This document shows positions 42,168-50,701 of a stretch of DNA of 64,000 nucleotides, piece after piece. Below the pieces are notes generated by a model. That model made no database searches and was not told the origin of the DNA. It saw only the letters and a program-made list of their open reading frames with translations. The stretch spans positions 186,001 to 250,000 of the forward strand of contig NZ_JAKGSD010000002.1 of the NCBI RefSeq assembly GCF_021654135.1, read 5' to 3'. Position 1 is the first letter of the stretch. Every line of letters begins with the position of its first letter. The DNA is from Amycolatopsis tucumanensis (GTDB lineage: Bacteria > Actinomycetota > Actinomycetes > Mycobacteriales > Pseudonocardiaceae). The position numbers and the translations under genes were made by a program.

Positions 42168-42800
42168 ATGGATCTCCTCGCGGTGCTGCCCGCCTTCGCC
42201 CTGGCCGTGGTCCTGATTTCGGCCTCCCCGGGGCCGGCGATGGCCCTGATCCTGCGCCGGGCGGCGGTGCGGGGATTCCGCGGAGCCGTGCCGACCGTGC
42301 TCGGCCTCGAAGCCGGGCTGTACCTGTGGGCGTTGTTCGCCGCGGCGGGGCTCGCAGCACTGGTCGCCGCGTCCGAGGTCGCGTTCCTCGTGCTGCGGAT
42401 CGTCGGCGCCGCGTTCCTGATCTACCTGGGGGTCAAGGCGTGGCGGTCGGCGTGGCGCCCGGCCGCGCCCGCTGACGAGCCGCCCACGGCGTCGGCCAAG
42501 GGCTGGGCCAAGGCCTTCGCCGAGGGCGCGCTCGTCATGCTGGCGAACCCGAAAGCGGCCGCGTTCATGATCGCGTTCTACCCGCAGTTCGTGCCCGACG
42601 GCCGGCCGTTGTTCGCCACGACCGCGCTGCTCGCCGTGTTCCAGGTGGCCCTGGAGACCGTGCTGTACCTGGCGCTGGCGGCCGCCGTGGGCCGGGCAGG
42701 CGGGTGGTTCCGCCGGTCCGCGGTGCGCCGCAGGCTCGACGCGATCAGCGGGACCGTTCTGGTCGCCCTCGGCGTGCGGATGGCCGCGGAGAGCCGGTGA
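42168..42800 (+). CDS. LysE-family exporter
   Basis: 210-residue membrane protein of the LysE/RhtB family with about six helices. Marks are LISASPGPAMALILRRA in helix 1, RIVGAAFLIYLGVKAWRSA and LANPKAAAFMIAFYPQFV. Exports amino acids or related small molecules. ATG at 42168 is preferred; an ATG three codons earlier has poor ribosome-site spacing. Substrate unknown. Confidence 0.87.
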   Translation: MDLLAVLPAFALAVVLISASPGPAMALILRRAAVRGFRGAVPTVLGLEAGLYLWALFAAAGLAALVAASEVAFLVLRIVGAAFLIYLGVKAWRSAWRPAAPADEPPTASAKGWAKAFAEGALVMLANPKAAAFMIAFYPQFVPDGRPLFATTALLAVFQVALETVLYLALAAAVGRAGGWFRRSAVRRRLDAISGTVLVALGVRMAAESR

Positions 42801-42803
42801 CTG

Positions 42804-43238
42804 TCAAAGGGCCCGGTCGAGGCCGTCGGTCAGGGCGACCGGGCTGATCACGAGGTGGTCGAAGCGCCAGCCCCGCTCGGTGCGGCGCGCCCGGTAGTGG
42901 TGGATCCCGGCGGCGATGGCCTCGGTCTTGTCGTCGAGGACGAACACCGCGATGTCGTGGGCCCGCACCGTGGCGGTGTCGCCGTCGACGTCGATGACGA
43001 GGTTGGACTTGCTGTGCAGGGTGCGGGCGTAGGTGTCGTGGTTCGAGCGTGCGAGGTCGACGAGCGCCTCGATGCCCTTGGCCTCTCCGCGCGCGGAGGT
43101 GACGACGACGTCCTCGGTGAACAGCCGGTCGGTTTCGTCGTAGCGGTGTTCGTCGATCCACAGGCTGTGGCGGGCGACGAGGTCCGCGAGTTCGGCGCGG
43201 TCGGCGAGTTCGCGGATTCGGGTTTCGGTGGCGATCAT
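42804..43238 (-). CDS. SnoaL-like (NTF2-fold) protein
   Basis: 144 residues. The cone-shaped NTF2 fold is suggested by ELADLVARHSLWIDEHRYDE, then DLFTEDVV-type and the late beta-strand RARRTERGWRFDHL. Such proteins act as small isomerases, hydrolases or binding proteins. It is convergent with the LysE gene (3-base gap) and divergent from the FAD oxidase gene. Substrate unknown. Confidence 0.8.
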   Translation of the reverse strand: MIATETRIRELADRAELADLVARHSLWIDEHRYDETDRLFTEDVVVTSARGEAKGIEALVDLARSNHDTYARTLHSKSNLVIDVDGDTATVRAHDIAVFVLDDKTEAIAAGIHHYRARRTERGWRFDHLVISPVALTDGLDRAL

Positions 43239-43270
43239 GGGATCTCGACTCCTGATATTTCATTAGGCCG

Positions 43271-43282
43271 ACAAATGTTTGT
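43271..43282. promoter_or_regulatory. Short dyad in a divergent promoter
   Basis: ACAAATGTTTGT, with 5-base arms, lies in the AT-rich gap between the divergent SnoaL-like and FAD oxidase genes. Weak operator candidate. Confidence 0.3.
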
Positions 43283-43362
43283 GCCGCTAACGATAGCACG
43301 GTTCTTGGCGCGAGGGTTGCGCCCGCGCGGTCCGTGGTAGTCCCGCTCCGAGGAGGGCGGAC

Positions 43363-44601
43363 ATGGTGGAGCGGGCCGAGGTCGTCGTGGTCGGCGCGGG
43401 GTTGGCCGGGCTCGCCGCGGCCCGGACCCTGCAGCGCGCCGGGCTGCACGTGCTCGTCTGCGAGGCCGGGGACGACATCGGCGGCCGGGTGCGCACCGAC
43501 GTGATCGACGGTTTCCGCCTCGACCGCGGGTTCCAGGTGCTGCTGCCCGCCTACCCGGCCGTGCGCGAGATGGTCGACGTCTCGGAGCTGCGGCTGCAGT
43601 ACTTCACTCCCGGGGTGGTCGCGGACGGGCAGGCGCTCGCACCGCCGTGGCGGCACCGGAACGCGGCGCGGGACCTGCTCGCCTTCGGCGCCGGGCGGCC
43701 ACGGGATGTCGCGGCGCTGCTGGCGATGTCGGCGCGGGACGTGCTCGCGCCCGCCCGTCGGCTCAAAGCGGGCGGGGATTCGACAATCTCCGAGGACCTG
43801 GCCCGCCGCGGGGTCAGCCCGCGGACGGTCGACGAGGTGCTGCGCCCGTTCCTCGCCGGCGTGTTCCTGGACCGTCCACTGCGGACCTCGGCGCGGGCGT
43901 TCCACCTGGTGTGGCGGAGCTTCCTGCGTGGCGGCGGCGCCTTGCCCGCGTCCGGGATGGGCGCGCTGCCGCACCTGCTCGCCCGCGACCTGGTGCCCGG
44001 GACCGTCCGATGTGGAGTGCGAGTGACCGGGATCTCCGGCGAGGGCGTCACGACCGACCGCGGCGAGGTGCGGGCGCGGGCGGTCGTGGTGGCCGCGCCC
44101 GAGGCCCTGCTGGGCGTGCCCGAGCCGGACTGGCACGCGGTGACGACCTACTACTACCGGACGAGCGGCCGCCCGCCGCTGCGGCAGCCGACGTTGCTCA
44201 CCGACAGCGGCGAACTGCTGCTCAACACGGCGGTGATCAGCGCGGTCGCGCCGGGGTACGCGCCGCCGGGGCAGACGCTGGTCGCCGCGTCGGTGCCGGA
44301 ACGCTGCGACACCGGCAACGAGCTGGAGCCGCACGTGCGGACCACGCTCGCGCAGGTCTACGACACGACGACCACGGACTGGGAGCTGGTGGAGACCTAC
44401 GCGATCGCGCGGGCGCTGCCGGTCATGCCGGCCGGCCACCCGCTACGGCAGCCGGTTCGGCTCGCGCCGGGCCGCTACGTGTGCGGTGACCACCGGGACA
44501 CCAGCTCCATCCAGGGCGCGCTGGTGTCCGGTCGCCGCGCCGCCGCGGCCGTGCTCGCGGATCTGCACTCCGGAACGCTGCCCGGCGACGATGGCCGCTA
44601 G
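43363..44601 (+). CDS. FAD-dependent amine oxidase/phytoene-desaturase-like protein
   Basis: 412-residue flavoprotein. The Rossmann motif is VVGAGLAGLAAARTLQ at residues 9-24, the GG motif is DIGGRVRTD, and the C-terminal FAD block is YVCGDHRDTSSIQGALVSGRRAA. Resembles the actinobacterial NAD(P)/FAD-dependent oxidoreductases near protoporphyrinogen and amine oxidases. ATG at 43363 follows GAGGAGGG. Its 3' end overlaps the oppositely oriented EamA gene by 159 bases. Substrate unknown. Confidence 0.87.
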   Translation: MVERAEVVVVGAGLAGLAAARTLQRAGLHVLVCEAGDDIGGRVRTDVIDGFRLDRGFQVLLPAYPAVREMVDVSELRLQYFTPGVVADGQALAPPWRHRNAARDLLAFGAGRPRDVAALLAMSARDVLAPARRLKAGGDSTISEDLARRGVSPRTVDEVLRPFLAGVFLDRPLRTSARAFHLVWRSFLRGGGALPASGMGALPHLLARDLVPGTVRCGVRVTGISGEGVTTDRGEVRARAVVVAAPEALLGVPEPDWHAVTTYYYRTSGRPPLRQPTLLTDSGELLLNTAVISAVAPGYAPPGQTLVAASVPERCDTGNELEPHVRTTLAQVYDTTTTDWELVETYAIARALPVMPAGHPLRQPVRLAPGRYVCGDHRDTSSIQGALVSGRRAAAAVLADLHSGTLPGDDGR

Positions 44602-45411
44602 GGCGAGCGCGAACCCGGTGAGCTGGACCGGCCCGAGCGTCTGCCCCAGCACGACGACGCCGAGCAGCGCGGCGACCATCGGCGACAGCAGGCCGAGCAC
44701 CGCGACCGAGGTCACCGGCAGCCGGGTGATCCCGCGGAACCACAGCACGTACGCCAGCAGCCCGCCGACGAGCCCGAGCCACACGTAGCCGAGCACGGCG
44801 GGCAGGTCGACCGCGGGTGGCGCGCCCTCGACCAGGAACGTCACCGGCACCAGGAACAGCCCGCCCGCGGTCAGCTGCCACGCGGCGAACGCGGTCGGAC
44901 CGGCCCCGGCGGGGCGGCCCCACTTCTTGGTGAGCGTGACGCCCAGCGCCATGGTCGCCGCGCCGCCCAGCCCGGCCAGGATCCCGGCCGCGTCGAAGCC
45001 GGCGGCCGGGCCGAGCACGACCAGGCCCACCCCGACGACGCCGGTCACGCCCCACGCGAACCGCCACGCCAACGGGCTTTCCCGCAGCACCGCGACGGCG
45101 AGCACGGCCACGACCAGCGGCTGCGTGGCGCCCAGGGTCGCCGCGACGCCCCCGGGGAGCCGTTCGGCGGCGACGAACAGCAGCGGGAAGAACAGGCCGA
45201 TGTTGAGCACGCCGAGCGCGACGGCCTTCCACCACCAGGCGCCGCGCGGCAGCGTCCGGGTGACGGCGAGGGCGATCAGGCCCGCGGGCAGCGCCCGGAG
45301 CAGGCCCGCGAACATCGGGTGCGCGGGCGGCAGCAGTTCGGTGGTGACGACGTAGGTCGAGCCCCAGACCACGGGCGCGAAGGCGGCGAGTGCGGTGTCG
45401 CGGAGTTTCAC
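44443..45411 (-). CDS. EamA-family (DMT) transporter
   Basis: 322 residues with ten predicted helices in two EamA repeats (VVWGSTYVVTTELLPPAHP; LGATQPLVVAVLAVAVLRE; LLSPMVAALLGVVVLGQ). Exports or imports small metabolites. The last 45 residues after helix ten are hydrophilic and lie entirely over the end of the opposing FAD oxidase gene, making the protein longer than the usual 290-300. GTG at 45411 is the best start. Divergent from a LysR gene that may regulate it. Confidence 0.87.
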   Translation of the reverse strand: MKLRDTALAAFAPVVWGSTYVVTTELLPPAHPMFAGLLRALPAGLIALAVTRTLPRGAWWWKAVALGVLNIGLFFPLLFVAAERLPGGVAATLGATQPLVVAVLAVAVLRESPLAWRFAWGVTGVVGVGLVVLGPAAGFDAAGILAGLGGAATMALGVTLTKKWGRPAGAGPTAFAAWQLTAGGLFLVPVTFLVEGAPPAVDLPAVLGYVWLGLVGGLLAYVLWFRGITRLPVTSVAVLGLLSPMVAALLGVVVLGQTLGPVQLTGFALALAAIVAGQRSGVQIREHGRGGAATGHQRALDGAGVPVVTAHVAARREPNRLP

Positions 45412-45464
45412 GGTTCCAGTCTTGGCGTCCGCGATCGATGAGTCCAACACATGTTCGTCAAGTG

Positions 45465-45487
45465 ATCCATCGTGATGCACGATGGAT
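45465..45487. promoter_or_regulatory. LysR-type operator
   Basis: Perfect inverted repeat ATCCATCGTG-atg-CACGATGGAT directly before the LysR gene, in the gap to the divergent EamA gene. It contains the T-N11-A arrangement typical of LysR sites. Confidence 0.75.
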
Positions 45488-45489
45488 GG

Positions 45490-46365
45490 GTGGAACTCCA
45501 GCAGATGCGCTACGTCGTCGCGGTGGCCGAGACGGGCAGCTTCACCCGTGCCGCGCAGCGGTGCCTCGTGGTGCAGTCGGCGCTCAGCCACCAGATCGCC
45601 CGCCTGGAGCGAGAGCTGGGCGCGCGCTTGTTCGACCGCACCAGCCGCCGGGTGCGGCTGACCGCGGCGGGCGCGGCGTTCCTGCCCGCGGCGCGGCAGT
45701 GCCTGGACTTCGCCGAGCGGGCGGCGGCGGAGGTGGCGGCCGCGGTGGGCGAGGTGCGCGGGCGGCTGAGCCTCGGGGTGATCCCGACGGTCGCGGCGGT
45801 CGACCTGCCTGCCGCACTGCGCGAGTTCCGGCGGCGGTACCCGCAGGTGCGGGTCGGCCTGCGGATGGCGGCGAGCCACGAACTGGTCGAGCAGGTCCGG
45901 CAGGGCGCGCTGGACCTGGCGTTCCTCGGCCTGCCCGTCACAGCGCGGCCCGAGGGCGTGCGGGGACACGAGCTGGCGCGGGACCGGCACGTCGCGGTGG
46001 TCGCGCCCGGGCACCCTCTGGCGGGGCGGTCGTCGGTGGATCTGGCCACGCTCGCGGCGGAGCAGTTCGTCGACTTCACGGCGGGCACGCCGGGTCGGGC
46101 CCAGTCGGACCAGGCCTTCGCCGCGGCCGGTCTGCACCGCGAGGTGGCGTTCGAGGTGACGACGGCCGAGCTGATGGCCGGGCTGATCCGGGAGGGCCTC
46201 GGGGTGGCGATGCTGCCGTCGACGTACGCGCCGCAGTTGTCCGGCGTGGCGACGGTGCCGGTCACCGACGCGCCCGGCCGGGTCGAGCACCTGGTCTGGA
46301 GCACAGCCGGCCTCACCCCGGCGGCCGCCGCCTTTCTCGAGGTGCTGGGGGTACCGGTCAGTTGA
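45490..46365 (+). CDS. LysR-family regulator
   Basis: 291 residues. The helix-turn-helix is FTRAAQRCLVVQSALSHQI in the canonical N-terminal position, and the effector domain has GRLSLGVIPTVAAVDLP and GLIREGLGVAMLPS. GTG at 45490 (VELQQMRYVV) fits the family N terminus; a GTG six codons earlier lies inside the operator. Probably controls the divergent EamA exporter. Its end overlaps the convergent amidotransferase gene by eight bases. Confidence 0.87.
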   Translation: MELQQMRYVVAVAETGSFTRAAQRCLVVQSALSHQIARLERELGARLFDRTSRRVRLTAAGAAFLPAARQCLDFAERAAAEVAAAVGEVRGRLSLGVIPTVAAVDLPAALREFRRRYPQVRVGLRMAASHELVEQVRQGALDLAFLGLPVTARPEGVRGHELARDRHVAVVAPGHPLAGRSSVDLATLAAEQFVDFTAGTPGRAQSDQAFAAAGLHREVAFEVTTAELMAGLIREGLGVAMLPSTYAPQLSGVATVPVTDAPGRVEHLVWSTAGLTPAAAAFLEVLGVPVS

Positions 46366-47104
46366 CGCCGTCCGCGGTCGCTGCCGCTGGGGCCACCGGA
46401 GTGAACGGGCGCAGCTCTTCGCGGCCGCCGTGGACGACGATGCACGTGGACTCGGGCACCTCCCGCCACGCGCCACGCAGTTCGCCCAGCGGCTCGGACA
46501 CCACGAGCCGCGCGTCGTCGGACAGCACGTGCAGCGCCGGGTTGTCCGGGTACTGGTGCCGGAGCGTGGACACGTCGACGCTGTGGAACAGCGACCTCGA
46601 CCGGGCCTCGCTGGCCACCGCGGCGACCGGATCGGCCTCCAGGCCGAAGGTCACGGCGAGGTAGAACAGGATCTCCGAGTCCGTGGACCCCTGGATCTCC
46701 GGGAAGACCAGCGGGTCGACGGCCAGGGTGAGCTCGCGTCGCACGGCGGGAAACCCGGCGACGAGCCCGTTGTGCATCCACAGCCGGCGGCCGTGGCGGA
46801 ACGGATGGCAGTTCGTCTTCTGCACCGCCGATCCGGTCGACGCGCGGATGTGCGCGAACACGTGCCCGGATTCGAGCTGCGCCGCGATCTCCCGGAGATT
46901 GCGGTCGTTCCAGGCGGGTTCGGTGCTCAGGAACACCCCCGGAGTCGGCACGTCGCCGTACCACCCGACACCGAACCCGTCCCCGTTCGTGGTTTCCGCA
47001 CCAAGGCGCGCGTGCTTGCTCTGCAGGACGAGCGAGTTCGCGGGCTTGTAGAGGAGCTCGTCGAGGCGCACGGGCGAACCGGAATACGCCAGCCAGCGAC
47101 ACAT
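46358..47104 (-). CDS. Class II glutamine amidotransferase (EgtC/YafJ-like)
   Basis: 248-residue N-terminal-nucleophile hydrolase. Cys2 in MCRWLAYSG is the nucleophile after Met removal. Other marks are GDGFGVGWYG, HIRASTGSAVQKTNCHPF and WMHNGLVAGF. The closest known types are EgtC (gamma-glutamyl hercynylcysteine sulfoxide hydrolase) and YafJ; no egt genes lie here, so a general amidohydrolase is safer. ATG at 47104 follows GGGAGG. Confidence 0.87.
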   Translation of the reverse strand: MCRWLAYSGSPVRLDELLYKPANSLVLQSKHARLGAETTNGDGFGVGWYGDVPTPGVFLSTEPAWNDRNLREIAAQLESGHVFAHIRASTGSAVQKTNCHPFRHGRRLWMHNGLVAGFPAVRRELTLAVDPLVFPEIQGSTDSEILFYLAVTFGLEADPVAAVASEARSRSLFHSVDVSTLRHQYPDNPALHVLSDDARLVVSEPLGELRGAWREVPESTCIVVHGGREELRPFTPVAPAAATADGVN

Positions 47105-47233
47105 ATCGGGCCTCCCACGTCGGCAAGCACTCCCCCACTGTCGCCGCCACGCGATCCGCGGTCCTCGTCCGCGACGGGTGAGGTCCGGCACCCGGGCTGG
47201 GCGCGCCGTCCCGCTGACCGCGCCCCACGGGGC

Positions 47234-47253
47234 CGGGGTGGGCGGCCACCCCG
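47234..47253. terminator. Hairpin at the end of the hydratase operon
   Basis: Perfect 8-base inverted repeat CGGGGTGG with a 4-base loop, 14 bases past the last stop of the leftward operon. Confidence 0.6.
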
Positions 47254-47266
47254 TCCCCTGGCCTGC

Positions 47267-47764
47267 TCAGGCGAACAACTCGCTGCGTTGCGCCGCGAGC
47301 TTGATCAGCCCGCCCGCTTCGAGCATCTCGAGCAGGAACGGGTCCGCCGGCTCGGCCGTGCGTGTCGCGCCGGTGGTCTCGTTGCGGAACTCCCCGGTGG
47401 CGATGTCCACGGTGAGCTCGTCACCGTCACTTGCCAGCGTGCTCACCCCGTCCAGCGCGAGCGCGGGCAGGCCGATCTCGAAGCAGTTGCGGTGGAACGT
47501 CCGCGCGAACGTGTCCGCCACGACGCACCCGATGCCGGTCGCCTTCAGGGCCTTCGTCGCGATCGCCCGGCCGGAGGACTGGCCGAAGTGCCGCCCGGCC
47601 ACCACGATGTCGCCGGGCCGCACCCGCTTCGGGAACTCCGGGTTGAGGTCCTCCAGCACGTGCTTGACGATCTCCGCCATCGGCTCGAACACGTGCTCCG
47701 ACTTGACGAGCCGGTCGGTCGGGATGTTGTCGCCGAACTTCCAGCAGCGCCCGGTGAACCTCAT
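47267..47764 (-). CDS. LeuD-like small subunit with altered active site
   Basis: 165-residue swivelling-domain subunit of an aconitase-superfamily hydratase. The fold is clear (FGDNIPTDRLVKS, VADTFARTFHRNCFEIGLPAL). The usual active-site loop, (N)FGCGSSREHA in LeuD proteins, reads HFGQSSGRAIA: the Cys is Gln and Arg-Glu-His is replaced. It overlaps the large-subunit gene by four bases. Together with that divergent large subunit it forms a second, non-canonical pair downstream of a normal LeuCD-like pair. Confidence 0.85.
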   Translation of the reverse strand: MRFTGRCWKFGDNIPTDRLVKSEHVFEPMAEIVKHVLEDLNPEFPKRVRPGDIVVAGRHFGQSSGRAIATKALKATGIGCVVADTFARTFHRNCFEIGLPALALDGVSTLASDGDELTVDIATGEFRNETTGATRTAEPADPFLLEMLEAGGLIKLAAQRSELFA

Positions 47765-48945
47765 GCTGCCACCTCCGTGATCTCGCCGGCGACCGCCGAC
47801 GCCGCGACCGTGGCCGCGGACGCCAGGTACATCTCCGCCTCCGGGCTGCCGTTGCGGCCGGGGAAGTTGCGCGAATGCGTCGAGATCATCCGCTCCCCCG
47901 CCGCCATCGCGCCCATGTTGATGGCCTGGTTCGACCCGGTGCTGGGCGGGAACCACGTCGCGCCCGCCTCGTGCAGCGGCAACACCAGCCCTTCGCGCAT
48001 CGCCTCGGAGAACACCTCGCGGCTCGAGGGCACGATGTTGAACCGCACCGACGGGTGCACCCTCCGTCCCCGCAGCACGGCGGCCGCGGTCCGGATGTCC
48101 TCCAGCCGCCCGCCGCCGTGCCCGCCGAGCTCGGCCCAGCCGACCGGGGTGCCCGCGGCCTCGCCGACCGGGCGGACATTGCCGACCGTGGGCGGGCAGG
48201 CCACCTGCGGCACCACTTCGCCGACATCGAACCGCAGCACCCGCGCCGGCTCTCCGGTGCCCTCGGGTTCGGCGAAGGCGCACTTGGCCCCGAGGTCGAC
48301 GCACAGCAGCGGGAACAGCCAGCGGTCCCAGAACTCCAGCTGCTTGACGTACGGCCCGGCGAACTCCAGGGCCGCGTAGTTCAGCTCGCCCTCGCCGATC
48401 CGCCCGACCAGCCACAGCGCGATGTCACGCGGCGTCGTGCCCGGCCGGGGGGTGCCGGACAGCTCGATGCGCACCGTCTGCGGCACCTTGAACCACGCCT
48501 TGCCGTAGGGCAGCACGGTGCCGGCGTGCGAGTCGTTGCCCAGTGCGACCGCGAGCGCGCCGACCGTGCCGTGCACGGGCGTGTGGCTGTCGGACCCGAC
48601 CACGATCATCCCGGGCTTGACCAGGCCGCGCCGCACCAGCACGTGGTGGATGTTCCCGCTGCCGCAGTCGAACAGGTGGATGCCGTGCCGCCGTGCCCAC
48701 TCCCGGTTGAACTCCAGCACCTCCGCCTGCCGTTCGGTCGGCGGCGAGAACTGGTGGTCGAACACCATCACCACCCGGTCCGGGTAACGCACCTGGGCGC
48801 CGGGGATGCGGTCGAACACGCCCGCGGTCAGGTAGCCGGACAGGTCGTGCATGATCAGCCGGTCGACGTTCGCGATCACGATCTCGCCGGGCTCGACCGA
48901 GGAGCGCCCGCCGGCGCGGGCCAGGATCTTCTCGACGGTGTTCAT
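47761..48945 (-). CDS. LeuC-like large subunit lacking Fe-S cluster ligands
   Basis: 394-residue aconitase-fold protein. The substrate-domain blocks are present: DSHTPVHGTVGALAVALG, GAKCAFAEPEGTG, STHSRNFPGRNGSPEAEMYLAS. However all three cluster cysteines are gone. The GSCTNGR-type site reads GGHGGGR (His276), and the CSMCLGMN-type site reads SNQAINMGAM (Ser338 and Ala341). It therefore should not hold a [4Fe-4S] cluster in the normal way. Four-base overlaps with neighbours on both sides show co-expression with the canonical pair. Function unknown. Confidence 0.87.
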   Translation of the reverse strand: MNTVEKILARAGGRSSVEPGEIVIANVDRLIMHDLSGYLTAGVFDRIPGAQVRYPDRVVMVFDHQFSPPTERQAEVLEFNREWARRHGIHLFDCGSGNIHHVLVRRGLVKPGMIVVGSDSHTPVHGTVGALAVALGNDSHAGTVLPYGKAWFKVPQTVRIELSGTPRPGTTPRDIALWLVGRIGEGELNYAALEFAGPYVKQLEFWDRWLFPLLCVDLGAKCAFAEPEGTGEPARVLRFDVGEVVPQVACPPTVGNVRPVGEAAGTPVGWAELGGHGGGRLEDIRTAAAVLRGRRVHPSVRFNIVPSSREVFSEAMREGLVLPLHEAGATWFPPSTGSNQAINMGAMAAGERMISTHSRNFPGRNGSPEAEMYLASAATVAASAVAGEITEVAA

Positions 48946-50210
48946 CGCGCCACCGCCACGATCTCGGCGGGGTGGGCGATGCTGCCGCGGATCGCGGTCG
49001 CCGCCGCCGTCGCCGGGCTGCCCAGGTAGATCTTCGAGTCGTAGCTGCCCATGCGGCCCTGGAAGTTGCGGTTGGCGGTGGAGAAGGTGACCTCGCCGTC
49101 GGCCATCGCGCCGCCGTTACCGGCGCAGGCGCCGCAACCCGGGTTGGTGACCATCGCACCCGCTTCGATGAGCGTGCCGAGGATCCCGTCGGCCGCCGCC
49201 CTGGCCATCACCGTGGCCGAGGCGGGGGTGACGATGAGCCGCACCCCGTCGGCCACCCGGTGCCCGGCCAGCACCCGGGCGGCGATGGCGAGGTCGTCGT
49301 ACTTGGCGTTGGCGCACGAGCCGATGAACACCTGGTTCACCTTCGTGCCCGCGACCTCGTCCACGCCGACGACGTTGTCCACCGTGTGCGGGACGGCGAC
49401 CTGCGGCTGCAACGTGGACGCGTCGACCGTGAGCTGCCGCTCGTACCGCGCGCCCGGATCGGGCAACAGCACCTCGTAGTCCCCGGCGCCCGCCTCGTCG
49501 AGGTAGGCCAGGGTGGTCGGGTCCGGGGCGACGAAGGCGTTCTTCGCGCCCATCTCCATCGCCAGGTTGCAGAACGTCATCCGCTCCGACACCGACATCG
49601 CCCCGGTGAACGAGCCGCCGAACTCGACCGAGCAGTAGGTGGCCCCGTCGGCCCCGAGGTCGCCGATCAGCCGCAGCATGACGTCCTTCGGGTAGGTCCC
49701 TGGCGGCAGTTCGCCGTCGACGTCGATCCGGATGCTCTGCGGCACCTTCATCCACAACTTCCCGGTCACCCACGCGGCGGTGATCTCGCTGAACCCGACG
49801 CCGGTGCCGAACGCGCCCAGCGCGCCGTAGATCGTGGAGTGCGAGTCGGTCCCGATCACCAGCTGCCCGGGTTTGATCAGCCCCTTCTCCATCAGCACGA
49901 TGTGGGCGATGCCGGCGTTGACGTCGAAGAAGTTCCGCACGCCCATCTTCGCGGCGAACTCGCGGCACAGCTGGTGGTCGGCGGCCGTCTTCGCCGTCTG
50001 GGCGGGCGAGATGTGGTCCATCACCATCGCGATGCGGTCCACGTCGTAGAGTTCGGAGACGCCCATGCGTTCCAGCGTCCGGATGCAGCGCCAGCTCGCC
50101 GTGTGGCTCATGTAGAGGTCGGGGTAGGCGTCCACGATCTGCCCCGGGTCGAGGTCCGTCTCGCCCGAGGCGCGCTCGAGCGCCTTCTGCGCGAACGTCT
50201 TCGCGGTCAT
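48942..50210 (-). CDS. LeuC-like hydratase large subunit
   Basis: 422-residue aconitase-superfamily subunit that needs a [4Fe-4S] cluster for stereospecific dehydration or hydration of a malate-type acid. The ligands are intact: Cys299 in FIGSCANAK, Cys359 and Cys362 in NPGCGACAGN. Other marks are DHISPAQTAKTAADH, GTDSHSTIYGALG and TANRNFQGRMGS. It resembles the homoaconitase/2,3-dimethylmalate dehydratase/maleate hydratase branch more than biosynthetic LeuC. Overlaps both neighbours by four bases. Confidence 0.87.
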   Translation of the reverse strand: MTAKTFAQKALERASGETDLDPGQIVDAYPDLYMSHTASWRCIRTLERMGVSELYDVDRIAMVMDHISPAQTAKTAADHQLCREFAAKMGVRNFFDVNAGIAHIVLMEKGLIKPGQLVIGTDSHSTIYGALGAFGTGVGFSEITAAWVTGKLWMKVPQSIRIDVDGELPPGTYPKDVMLRLIGDLGADGATYCSVEFGGSFTGAMSVSERMTFCNLAMEMGAKNAFVAPDPTTLAYLDEAGAGDYEVLLPDPGARYERQLTVDASTLQPQVAVPHTVDNVVGVDEVAGTKVNQVFIGSCANAKYDDLAIAARVLAGHRVADGVRLIVTPASATVMARAAADGILGTLIEAGAMVTNPGCGACAGNGGAMADGEVTFSTANRNFQGRMGSYDSKIYLGSPATAAATAIRGSIAHPAEIVAVAR

Positions 50211-50701
50211 GCGTTCCTCCGCATCAGGTAGGGGATCAGACCGCCGGCGGCCAGGATGTCCTGGATGCCCTGGGGATAGGGCGCGAAGGAGAACCTCCGC
50301 TCGCCCACCTCCACCACGCCGGCTTCGGGGTCGACCCAGACGGGCGTGGCGCCGTCGACGGCCGCGACCGCGCCGGGGCACTCCACCGCGATCAGGCCGG
50401 TGTTGATGGCGTTGCGGAAGAACACCCGCGAGAACGAGGCGGCCACCACGGCCTTGATGCCGGCGCCGATCAGGCAGCTCGCGGCCTGCTCGCGGGCGCT
50501 GCCGCAGCCGAAGTTGCGCCCGGCGACCACGACGTCGCTGCGCCGCAGGTGCTCCTGGACGTCCGGACCGAGCGGCTCGAACGCGTGCTCGCCCAGCTCC
50601 TCCGGGTCGATGCTCACCAGGTACCGGCCGGGGATGATCACATCGGTGTTCACGTCGTCGCCGAACACGATCGGCGCGCCTCCGGTTCGGGTCTCGCTCA
50701 C
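50207..50701 (-). CDS. LeuD-like hydratase small subunit
   Basis: 164 residues. The motif FGDDVNTDVIIPGRYLVS and the loop GRNFGCGSAREQA are those of homoaconitase or dimethylmalate dehydratase small subunits. Partner of the large subunit at 48942-50210. It starts at GTG 50701, overlapping the cyclodeaminase-like gene by four bases. Substrate unknown; a C4-C6 malate derivative is likely. Confidence 0.87.
   Translation of the reverse strand: MSETRTGGAPIVFGDDVNTDVIIPGRYLVSIDPEELGEHAFEPLGPDVQEHLRRSDVVVAGRNFGCGSAREQAASCLIGAGIKAVVAASFSRVFFRNAINTGLIAVECPGAVAAVDGATPVWVDPEAGVVEVGERRFSFAPYPQGIQDILAAGGLIPYLMRRNA

Noticed and set aside
46358..47104. EgtC of ergothioneine synthesis
   Set aside because: The fold matches, but no egtA, egtB, egtD or egtE gene is nearby, so a specific name is not justified.
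48942..50701. Biosynthetic leuCD (3-isopropylmalate dehydratase)
   Set aside because: Two pairs within a catabolic-type operon with a MarR gene and a carrier, and a homoaconitase/dimethylmalate-type small subunit, do not suit leucine synthesis.
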